64,000 nt of DNA, taken from Synanceia verrucosa (Eukaryota; Chordata; Actinopteri; Perciformes; Synanceiidae). The notes beneath the pieces were generated by a model. That model saw only the letters and a list, made by a program, of their open reading frames with translations. It was not told the DNA's origin and did not search any database. The stretch is from the NCBI GenBank assembly GCA_029721515.1, contig CM056552.1:11929001-11993000 (forward strand), given 5' to 3'. This document shows, piece after piece, positions 13,451 through 25,700 of this stretch (within the stretch, counting starts at the first letter, position 1; every line of letters starts with the position of its first letter). Position numbers and translations under genes: made by a program.

Positions 13451-13798
13451 AAGTACCCTTTTTGTTATTACACTGTGCTGCAAAATGCTACGCTTCAATT
13501 CTAAAATGTGCTCTAATAAGTACAGCTTTCTGATAAACACTTGCCAGTGAAAACTTTCCATTCCTGGTAATCCCAAAAGCTTAAATGCAACAAATAAAAA
13601 AACAAAGATTATGAGCAGTGCCAAACAATCAGCTGAGTAGTTTTGTCTCAGTACATAAGACAGAGCTACAAAGATTTGACATTCATAAATGTGGAGGAGA
13701 AAAAAAGAGCACTTCAGTTCAGAATTCATTGTATGGGTAATTAATCTTATACCTTCCTGAACATATCAAGAGAATTCCTTAAAGGCAACAGCCTTGAG

Positions 13799-16700
13799 AT
13801 GCCCAGTCCGGATAACAGTTTGGTGAAGAAGACACAGTTGTTGGATCGAGGCCAGTGGGCGAACAAGTTGGAATTTCTGCTCGCTGTGGCAGGAACCCTG
13901 GTTGGGCTGGGAAACCTCTGGAGGTTCCCCTATTTGTGCTACAAAAATGGAGGAGGTAAGCATGATTCCCAGGCTACTAAAACCATACATGCTTTTACTC
14001 AGGCAGCTGCTCTTAAAGTGTCATGTCAACAAATGTGGAGAAAGAACTGTGATGCATAAATAGGTAGGAAGTTGCTCTGGCATTGTACAAAGCTACTATT
14101 TGTTATTATAGAAACTTTTTCTTCGTGTAACCAAATGCAACTGAGGGGACAAAGGAGACCATTGTTTTAACCAAATCTGGAAGCTGGCCATTAACATAAA
14201 AAGCATTATAAATTGTGAAAGTCATGCTATCCCTCCGGAAACCTTGCAGTCACATTCCATCAGTGTTTGATCTTTGTTAAAGGGTCACAGATGTGTAATG
14301 TGTCAGATTCTTTAAAATTTATGGGATAAACACAGGAACCCATGTGAGCAATTAGGGTGTCCAGATGTTTCCATGCAAAAGACAAAACCAAAAGGAACAA
14401 CAACCTCTTCTCCTCTTCAGTCTTTGGTTGTACAGGCAGCCTTTTTCACTAGACATCAGATTGTCAGCACTAAGAAAACAGTGATAAGTCAAACAGGAAA
14501 GATGTAGGATGTGGCTCTTTATCAGATTTGCAGAGCAAACAGTGTTTTGACATGTTTGTCATGCTCAGGAGCATTTCTGGTCCCGTACACCTTGTTTCTG
14601 CTCGCTTGTGGTATCCCAATGTTCCTCCTGGAGACGGCCATGGGACAGTTCACATCTCAAGGATGTATCACATGCTGGAGACACTTCTGCCCCTTGTTTG
14701 AAGGTCAGTGTATTAAACAGAGCTGCAATGTGTAGCTTGTAGTACCTAGTATGTAAAAGTGCCCCTTAATTCTGACATCTTTCACAATTTCATCTAAAAA
14801 GGAAATGTATCATCTCTCCAGAGATAAGCTTTTTCTTCTCCTTTCTCCATTTGCAAATGCTGAATGTACATGTGCATGTACTCCTGATGTAATTTGAATA
14901 CATATCTTAATATCTATCTAAAGACAGACTAAAGTAATCACTTCCAAAAGCTTACTTTGAATTAAGACTCCGAATATGAAAATTGGATGGTCTTTGAGTT
15001 TCGTCAGGAGACAATTGTGAATTGATTCAACAGAAAAATTCTCCATCCAAATTCTCCAAAAATGCTCCGTCCCTTAGACCGTAAAACATAATGAACACCC
15101 CACCACACAATGTTACCCCAAGTTTTATTGGATTTAATTACAGGGTCAAGCTCAAGTGGAGGCATAGCTCAGCACAACACACGCATTAAGTATAAAGTTT
15201 TAAAAGACAGGAAATAAGTAATGTACCAGTTTTTTGCATTTTTTTCCCCTTCTACTTTTTTCCACTTGTTTAAAAATAGACTCCGTACAAAACTGAGTGA
15301 CTCATAGAGTGCTGCAGGGATGAAACATAGACCAACCAGGAAGTTAGCACGGGTTCCCTTGAGCCAATGGGATTTTTCCACTGGATTTTGGTATTTCAGA
15401 AAAAAACTCTGTGGTGAGCACAAGGTTATGATACTTTTACAATTTGTTCAGCAAGATATTTTCACAAATGAGCACCTCTTTTACATTTTTCAAAGTGTTA
15501 AGTAAAAGTAAAAAGCTAATGTTAGGCTGCAAACGATCTATGCCACTGTGGCGTGAGTGCGAGACAACAAAGCGGTCTAGCCAACATTATGACGTCTCTT
15601 TTTGTGGGATATTAACTGACATCACTGAGCACATCTAAATGGTCAAGGACATTTCAAAGATAAACAAAGTTTATTATCCAATAGGTTGGTTAACTTGAGA
15701 ATTAGAGCTCTATAATTTGCTGACAGAAATCGCCCATAGTACAGAACCAGTTGAATCAACTGTGGTAATAATACTGTGCCTTTAACGACTCTGAGACACA
15801 CCCAAATGTCTCTTTAAATGTCAGGCATATAATGAAGTTTTTTAATCATTTATCCATTTGTTTTGACTGGTCATTTGACCTGTTTAATTATTATTTTTAG
15901 CTATTTATTTCTCAGAAAAATAGCAACAAAATAAGATGCAGTCATTGCTTTTAAACTTCTGTGCTTGTTTGCTATCTTGCTTTCACACACTGCAACCGCA
16001 ACATTGTGTAAAGCTGATAGCTGATAGTGCAGAGAATCAAGTCACAGTTTCTGTTTCATTGAACTACATAGTTGAGCTGCCCTACAGTCTTTCCGCATAC
16101 CCTCAGGTAACAGCAAACAGTGAGTGAGGTTTAACAGCAGGATGGTGAATGCAACACTGGAGCTCATTGATGTGTTTTTTAATCATTTTTGAGATCAAGC
16201 AATGCTTGTTAGCAGGATCAGTTCATTGTCGATTTTGATCTTTCCCTTGAATTTTGTTCAGTGACAAGAAAAACATAGATTATCACCAGTCTTATGATGC
16301 AGATTGGCTGTGTTTCCCTTTCCGATGCAGCTCTCACTGTTTCTTTTTCTGGATGTGCCTTTACGCATCAACAGGATCTCAAACATAAGCGTGTGTTAAC
16401 TGATCAATTAACCCTGGTCATGGCAAGTGTGCCAGCTGGCAGGGTGAGAAGAAACTTTACACCTCGGAGCAGGCAATGTCTGTTTTGATCCGGTCCACCT
16501 GCCTCAAAGCAGCTGCATGGGATTTGTCTACAACCGTACATAGGGCAAGCCATCCACCACAACCTGCTTTACATGGATAAGCCACTGACATTATGAATGA
16601 ATGGGTCACATGACCTAACAAACCCACTCTGAACTACACTAACAGTACTGCAGATGTTATATGTGCTCTGTGCTGTATTATTTTGCACATCATTATTAAT

Positions 16701-19700
16701 AACCTCCATTGATCACACTGTGTGTCCTCAGGGATCGGTTATGCTACCCAGGTTGTGATTGCATACGCTGCCGTGTCGTACATCGTCATCCAGGCTTGGG
16801 CCTTCTTCTACCTCTTCTCGTCCTTCAGCACTGAGGTCCCATGGGCCAGCTGCAGGAACTCCTGGAATACAGGTAGACATGCAGAAATTAACTATGTGCA
16901 TGATTGTTAGGATTATTTTGAGTTTGATGGGTATGTATGTATAGAACTGCATCTGTCATTTTCTTTTCAAATATTCATTTACACTTCTGATTGATTAAAA
17001 TATCTCCTCTTGTTTTTTTATGTTGTTTTTTTTTCTCTCAGAGTTTTGTATTGAATTTGATAAAACAAACGTGTCATCCAATTGGACAGCAAACGCAACC
17101 ACACCTGCAACAGAATTTTGGGAGTAAGTTTAATTCACACCTGTCTTCCTTTATAATTGATGCCACATTTTAGGTGGCTTAACATTAAAGTTGGGGTAGC
17201 ACCCTGTTTTTTTTGTGTATTTTTCTTTGCTGGTTGTTCAATTCAGTTTATTTCCAGCTATTGGGTATATGCCATTAATGTCCCCCTCTGGATGAATTAT
17301 AAAAGTTTTGCCATTTCCAACAGGACAAATACTATGCTAATACTATGTTGCAATACTTATCCCTGTCCCTGCTGCACTTTGTTTTCATGACTACTTAGCA
17401 AATTAAATTAAACAGCATGCAATCAATCTGTTTTATGAATACATGGTAAACAATATACCTCAGCATTCTTAGTGTTGGCATGACAGCATTTTATTTATTT
17501 ATTTAACCTCTTTTTACCAGGTAAGTCAATTGAGAACTAATTCTCATTTACATTGACAACCTAGGTGAAGAGGTAACACAGATGGCGTGATAATAACACA
17601 GATGGCATGATTGCATTTATGTCATAGTGCAGCGCCACACAACTGCTAGCATGGCTGAAGTCTTTTTTCATGTGTTAAGTACAAACTTTTCTTTCACTGA
17701 CTCCGCTGTTTCACAGGCCCAGCATAAATGGTTTGGCCTATTTTAAAGGGACACTATGTAATTTTTAAGTATTTTATTACCTCAAATCAACATCTTCATT
17801 CAAAAATAGATCCTCATTGGTGTAAAATAACATATGCCAATAATCTGACTTTTCCTCCTGGGTGAAGAATCAGTTATCTGTCTTTACATAGAGCGGGTCG
17901 CTCATACGGAGGCTTCCATGTCTTTCTGGTCTATCAAAAACTACGAACTGCCGAGAGGGACATAAAGCACTACCTGCTAGTACCCATAGGACAAAATGCA
18001 TTTCCACGTTTTGCGATTCACTTTTCACAGAGAAGCAAGGTGGAGACGCCGGTTTTACTTACCCAACACTAAACTAAAACCTGCACTGCACTTATGGTCA
18101 TAATACAAGACCATACTTATACCACGCTGAATCCTCATCGTCAAAAAAGCGTAAAAGGGCCATAAAATGACCGGAACTTCAGGCCGGGTATCCGTGGTGA
18201 TTGGCCGCCCAGGAGCGCCCCATGCCCGTCCACGGCCGGCCGGGGCCCACTGGGAAGTCCTCCAGGACCAGTGGAGGGCTGTGGAGGTCCGGGGAAAAAT
18301 GAGCGACGCTCCGGGCCGGGCGCTGGGGATCCGCAGTGATAGTGGCTGCCCGGGAACTGACCCATTCCACTTACTGTAGTTCCAACCATGTTGCAATGCA
18401 TGCAAAGTCCAATTTAACCACTAGATGGGAGAAAAAATTACATAGTGTCTATTTAATCAGTTATTATGAATTAATGAGCTGTCATTTTTAGTTGTTTTTT
18501 TTAGGTAAATAAAACAAACAACAACAAACAAATACATATTTTCCTCTCCTTGTACAAACTTGTAGGCTTGACTTTATTCTCTTTGATGCATCTGATACAG
18601 CCTGTCGCCAGAATTTTAAATTCACAAATAAATTTGGTAGTGAAGGCAAAAACTGGGTGTGAAAATGTATTACTGCATCATGGTTGACCTTCCTCAATAG
18701 ATTACATGAATGTAGAATGTTCAGTACACTATAAACATAGTTTCGGTAATAAAAACAAAGTTGATAATTTTTCCACTAAATGTTAAATGCAGGAGGATTT
18801 CTTCTCCCTTAACCAGCCATGATTTATGAGGTTGACTTAAGTCAAGTTGAGAAACTCTGTTTGATACTAGCCGGCCAGCTGCACAGAGACAAAACAAATA
18901 ATCATCCATCTTTCTCCCACATCACACGCTGAGCTTAAAATGTCACAAATGTGTCAAAGTGAATTCACACATGAGCCAGATACATTATTGTATAGTGATC
19001 CCTGTCTGTCGTTAAGCAGCATAATTACAGCTTAGCTGTGTTTTTGTGTATAAATATCTGAATTACTCAAACTGAAACTGAAAATTCACTTCTGGAAAAA
19101 GGTTTCTTTAATTTCAACACAAATGTGTAGTCATAACACCATGTGATCAGTCATCATCATAATAATCTTATATTATTCATTAAGCTAATTAGCAGCATTG
19201 AACAAAGTTCCTTTGTTCTTCACTCCAAAACTGTTTGACTGCTCCTGTTTTGTAATATTATGTGTTTGTTTTCAGGAGAAGAGTGCTGGGTATATCCGAT
19301 GGGATTGAGGAGATTGGTAGCCTGAGGTGGGAGTTAGCCTTATGTCTCTTACTGGCATGGATTCTGTGCTACTTCTGTGTTTGGAAAGGAGTGAGATCCA
19401 CTGGAAAGGTACACTTCTTTTTTGGAGAAGACATTTTGGATTTTGTGTACTTGTCTCTGAGGAGGAATTTTATTAAAACCATTTGGGATCCATTCATGGA
19501 ATTCAAGTATTCCCTCATTTCGTGTTTGGATGATGGTGGTGGAGAGTCTAACACAGTGGTCCATTGTCATCCTGAAAGAGCCCAATTATGAAGTCTTTTT
19601 TCTGTGGTCAGTTGTGAAACTCTCTACATGTTCAATCAGCCCTGTGAACGTTTCAAATCCAGATGAAACCCCATTTTTATTTTCTTTGGGTTTCTATGTA

Positions 19701-22700
19701 TTTTGGATGTCAACATGTCTTTTTGTCCTCATCCTAAAGCACTTTGGACAAGACATTTAAAAGACATTTTAAAGATTTATCCAGATTACTAATAATGAAG
19801 TGAAGTGTTTCCCCCCCCACTGCGAAAAAGTTTATCTCAGTCTGAACTAAGTGCTCTTCATTATCAGGCAGTGTTGTGGTTTATATCCCAGTTATATCAT
19901 ATAATCCTGTTTATATTATTTCATTCACTTTGGGCAAAGGCACAATAAAACATTAACAGGCTTTAATCGGCTAATGCAAATTTGCTCCGTGTTGTCTTCC
20001 CAACCAACATTACCAGCACAAATCAGGACAAGTGTGGCACATTGTATGTCAGCAGCACCGTCAGGAAACACAATCAAAGATATTTACTTTTCTTTTATGT
20101 GGCTTGTTATGTCTAATAATGTACTGTGATTGAACAGAAACCTGCCTCTGTCTCGTTTTGACAGGTAGTTTACTTTACAGCCACCTTCCCCTACGTGATG
20201 CTGGTGGTTCTGTTGGCTCGTGGACTCACTTTACCAGGAGCCATAGATGGCTTAACTTTCTACCTGTATCCTGACCCGAAAAGGTTGGTGGACCCACAAG
20301 TAAGTAATAAAGTCAGAAGTTCAACTTAAGGCAGCCGCCTGCCCAATCGCCTCCCACTGGAACCAAAAATACTGTAAAATGTCAGTTTCATTACAGTAGT
20401 TGAAGTGGATAAAGTTTACTAATATGTGTATTTTGGCATGTGGTTAGGTTTGGATGGATGCAGGAGCACAAGTTCTTTTCTCTTTTGGGATTTGTCAGGG
20501 GAGTTTGACAGCTCTGGGCAGTTACAATCAGTACAACAATGACTGCTACAAGTGAGTATTCTACTTTTCTTATGAGGTTCATATCTAAAGTCATCACTGC
20601 AGCCTGAGATTCCAGCATTATTATTATTTTTCCTCTTGTTTTCTCAAGCTGTTATGGATTGAAAATATGTGGCTATCTGCTTTGTGGCTGTTTGATTCAA
20701 TTTCCATTGCAACATTTCGAAATTACTTGATCTGTCCAAAAGGCAAATTTTTAATTTTACTGTCGTGTACGTCAAAGATAAGCAGCAAATCCTCACATTC
20801 AGCTGCACCACAGAATTTGACCTGTGACCTGACTACGGAGTAACACTTGTCCTAGTCTGATGAGACATGTAAATAGATGCACTGCTTTAGTTTGGTTCTA
20901 GTTTGTGTTTTATCTTTTTTAGACATTCTGATAAGCAATAACAATATCTATGTTTTCTATAGCATAGTTTATGGTGCTTTGTTGTTATAATTTGGTCTTA
21001 TTTAGTACCTAAAATGGTGTTACAATATTGTGGCTGAACCAGAAAATATATAGTTACAGTTATGTGCTTAATCTACAGTATATCTAACGTGATTGCTAAA
21101 TTATATTAAAAAAAATATTAAAATATTACAGTAAAACCAGTATGTATTTTAAGTTATTATAGCAACTTATTCTGCTGCTATATATTTTTTTAATAAAAAT
21201 GTAATTTTTCAGCATGTTTTGCTCTCTATCACAGTGTCTTTTTTAATATGGCCACTGGGGGGGCATCAAAGTTAGACATTTTCAAAGGCGATGAGGTACA
21301 GTACTGTAAAAGCCTTTATTTAGTCCATCTTGATTTCCAACCTGCACTCTCGTCATAGAGCCAGAGTTCATGAAAGGCAGATAATAACACCATTTTACAT
21401 CACTCACCATCCGTTCAATGTCAGTAAATCAACATAATATTCGTTGTCTTGAGCAGCCAAATGTCTTTATTCACCATTATTTCTGCCGTGCTTTATTGTT
21501 GTCTATTAACATTTTGACACTGTTCCATTCATTTTTAAACCATAAACTAATGAGTTGTTTATACTGTTTTGTTTCCTCAGGGACACGTTTGTTCTGTGTT
21601 TGGTGAATGGTGGATCGAGCTTTGTGGCAGGGTTTGCAATCTTTTCAGTTTTGGGCTTTATGTCATATGAACAAGGACTGCCAATATCTGAAGTGGCTGC
21701 TTCTGGTAAGAGCACCACCACCACTCTGCTAATGTTGCAGCACATACAGTACATACAAACTCTCTGGTTATGTGAAGAGCTCCCAGTTAGTGCTAGTGAT
21801 GTTAACTCCCAAACGGCACTTAATTTAGGATTTTTGTAGCCCTATATTTTACCCTGATCTTCTGATTCACTACAAAGTATCAGCTCTCAGAGCTGCAACC
21901 TTTGCACATGACACATCACTAGTTTGTGCTCCCACAGAGCTGAATGTCGATGTGGTTTACCAGAAGTTTCTCGACCTTTTGTAAAGGCCAACTTGTTTCT
22001 GTTTCAAGTTTAATCTGCTTGTTCACAAATACAGGGCCTGGCTTGGCATTTATAGCCTATCCACGTGCGGTAGCCATGATGCCTTTACCGCAGTTATGGG
22101 CTATATGTTTCTTCATCATGGTCATCTTGTTGGGTGCAGATACACAGGTGGGATAAAAGCACATTAAGCTGTTATAAATCCTCTATTTATTATTTAAGGC
22201 TTGTTGACTGCAGACAACAGATTTTTGTCTTGAAACTCATCGGTCTGTGTCTCTGGTAGTTTGTGAGTCTGGAGTGCCTGATGACCTCTGTGACCGACAT
22301 GTTCCCCACCGTGTTTCGAAGAGCTTATCGTCGAGAGTTGTTGCTGCTTTGTCTCTGCTCTGTCTGCTTCTTTCTCGGCCTCCTCCTCGTCACAGAGGTG
22401 AGAACTCATTCATAATGAGCACAATGGGCTTGTAGTCACCTAATTTTACTCAAGGTGAAATGTTTTTAACATCAAGCAAAGTTGTTGTTTTTGTGTTTGA
22501 CATACTAACAACCAGCCCTTTATCTTCCTGCAGGGAGGCTTATATTTCCTTCAGCTTTTTGACCATTACGTTTGTAGTGGCAACAACCTTCTCCTTCTTT
22601 CAGTGTGTCAGTCAATAGCAATTGGCTGGATATATGGTGAGTCATTCTTTCACACAAACATACGGGCATTGGGGCATTTCCACTGTTTTTGGAGGTGTGA

Positions 22701-25700
22701 ACAACTGACGCCGGTGTGGGTGGAGCTTGACATAATGCTGTTATAAAAAATTTAAGTTTAAAGGGGTAGTTCAAGATTTTCAACATGTGGCCTCATTTCC
22801 AAGTGAGCTGGAGTGTTGCAGACGTGTGGAGACAGATTTCAACAAAATTCATTCAGTCCTTCTAGTTGCAGAGTTCACTGGTGCTAGGCTAACACAAGTC
22901 AATGGTTCTAGTTTAGCCTGCCATTAAAAACAGTCTTACCCACTCCACAGTGCACCCGAAATCAGTTATAACACCAGACTATCGATGTAAATGTCTGTGT
23001 TGATAGAATAATTTTAGAAATAAAACTAACCTTACATTTTGGAGGATTTATGTCTCAGCAGCAGCAGCTAGTTCTACAGCAGCGGACTGGTATCAGCTAG
23101 CAGCTAGGTTATCGGAGCTGTAATAGTTTGTTTACCTTGCATTCCTCCTCCGTCTTCATTTGTGTGTAATTTCTGCATTGGCACCACCAGTCTCCGGTTC
23201 TTCTGTCCTGGTTTTGTGCAGCTCCAGCGGGGGCTGTCTCTACAGACGCTCTCTCTCATTCTTCCCTTTTAGCATCCAGCTCTCTCAGCTCTTCGTCTGT
23301 ATGTTCTGGCTCATCCAGTTATGGTTCATTGGAGAAAATTGCTCATTGTCGTCTTCAAAGTCATCGGAAAGTCCTCTAAACGTGGCTAAAACTGGTCTTC
23401 AGAACAGGCTTCTTCGTCTCCTCTACGTCGTCTATCAATGATAGCTGCATGTAAACAAACTATTATAGATCCGGTAACTTAGCTGTTAGGTGATATCAGT
23501 CCACCACTGTCGAGTTTACTACTAGGAAGTACAATACGCTGCCGCTGCCTTCAAAATGCAAGGTTGGTTTTATGTCTAAAATTATTCTATCAACACAGAC
23601 ATTTACATTGATAGTCTGGAGTTATAACTGATTTGCTTTGGGTGCACTGTGGAGTGGGTTAGACTGTTTTTAATAGCAGGCTAAACTAGCACCATTGACT
23701 TGTGTTAGCCTAGCACCAGTGAACTCTGCAGCTAGAAGGACTGAATGAAATTTTTTGAAAACTGTCTCCACATGTCTGCAACACTCCGGCTGAGGCCCCA
23801 TGACGAAAATCCTGAAGTATCACTTTAATCAAACTGTACTCGTTACAACCTTTGTTGTTATGCCTGTTGAAATTTGTTGATCCAAACTAAAATATTAGAC
23901 GTTTTATTTTCAGCATTTCTATTTCAAGTATCTCCTGACATTCCTGATAAGGTTACCACACTCACCACAAATGAGTATCTGTATTTTAGAAGGAAACTCC
24001 CAGTGGCATAAAACATAAAAATGTCACTTGGAGTTGCAATAGACAAAAAGGAAACATAAGGAGATTTACATTATTTTTCTAATCTTATCTTATTTAAGGA
24101 AAAACTTTTTTGGTGCAGCTTTACATGTATGGCTTCAAGTCAGTCCAACAAGGCATGTTTTCATCATGTATTTATAAATTATTATTGTAAATTATGTAAA
24201 TTATTATTATTATCAGCGAGAGATTATTGCAGAGTTAGATTATTTGTCTTACTGAGTAGACTATATTTATATAAAAATAATAAAAGGACGTCTCAAAGGA
24301 AGCTTGTTGTATTTTGGTTGTTGTTTTACTATTTCTCAAATCCTGTTTGTTCTTTGTCATTTTTCAAAAAGTTACAAAACTAAACTATAATGATGTAATT
24401 GCCAGGTCTTTTAATGCTTACACAAGGATTTACACAAGCAGCAGAAAAACAGGTCGACCAGTGTCATTATCTTTGTATCTTCTTATGTCACATATATCAG
24501 CACAGTTCTTTGTTATTGTTGGCAGAGAAAATAAGTGAAGTGTCTCCATTACATGTTTTGTCCACCAGAGAGCACTGACAACTGCACACTGTTTCGCTCT
24601 GTGTCAAACTTGAGGGATGCTGATCTTTGAAGTTGTTGGTTGATTTCTTTCTTTTAAATGCTGTGTCATGTTTCAGGATATGTTTCACATGATTTCCTTT
24701 GCATGAAACCTTTCCTTTTGCATGTATGTAAAGCACACAACAGTGAATGATACATACAATGTCCTTTTACTTCATTTTATTATCTTGTATGAAAAGAATG
24801 CAACAGTGGGCACTTTCTAGAGTAAATCACATACTATTCATGAATTTCAGTACATTTTTTATTTTATTTTTTTTCTGTTTCTTTTCAGTATGAGTAGAGG
24901 ATGAAAAATAAACTAAATGTAATCAGAAATGCTATGTTGATAGATAAGAAAGATATCAGCCATCTGTGAGAAAAAGAGCTTAAAGACAGGAACAAATGTT
25001 CGAATCCGAGAGAGCTACTGAAGATAAAACAGTTACGTCTGGAGAGGGAGAGAGAAAAGGCCACGATAGAGACGGAGCTGGAGATGCTGCAGAGAGAGAA
25101 GGAAGCAGAAAATTTCAAGACTTGGGCTGAACAAGAAGACAACTTCCATCTGCATCAGGCTAAACTAAGGTCTAAGATCAGAATCTGTGATGGTCGTGCC
25201 AAGCCTATTTACCTTTTGGCAAAGTACATCAGTACAGAAGATGACGATCTTGTCGTGGAGATACATGAGCCTTATACCTTTCCCAACGGGCTAACGGTCA
25301 CCGACATGGACGACCTGCTGGAGGACATTAAGGTGTACATGGAATTGGAGTAAGGGAAGAATGTGGCTGTGAGCATCGATGTCCAATAGCTGGCTGTTGG
25401 CTGTTGGCTGTTCATACAGCCAGCTGCAGGCGCTGCACCTGAACTTTGAGACAAAGATTTGGGCTGGAGGATCCAATCTTGATATTGGTTACTCGGAGAG
25501 TCTGCTGCAGCAAGTCAGGGTCTACATGGCCAGAGCCAGGTTGAGAGAGCGACATCAGGATGTGCTGCATCGGAAGCTGTTCAAGCTGAAACAGGAACAA
25601 GGAGTGGAAAGTGAACCTTTGTTCCCCATCATCAAGGAAAAGTTGCAGAGTGAGGATGACGAGGAGACGACAACAGAGGACCCTGGCCAGTCTTCATCTT

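Larger units (their letters stand above)
4244..13798. other. frs3 3' UTR and intergenic interval
   Basis: No coding exon is recognised between frs3 and SLC6 gene 1. AT-rich sequence with several AATAAA hexamers; the one at 11315-11320 is the most UTR-like. FRS-family messages often have long 3' UTRs, so part of this may be transcribed. It contains MITEs at 7815-7898 and 8594-9126, a (TTA)n run near 9916-9941 and a Ty3/gypsy scrap near 12220-12480. The short reading frames here have no domain and are treated as chance. Confidence 0.6.

Noticed and set aside
18055..18405. GC-rich open frames on both strands near 18.2 kb
   Set aside because: They lie wholly inside a MITE with inverted TTAA-bounded ends and show no protein similarity.
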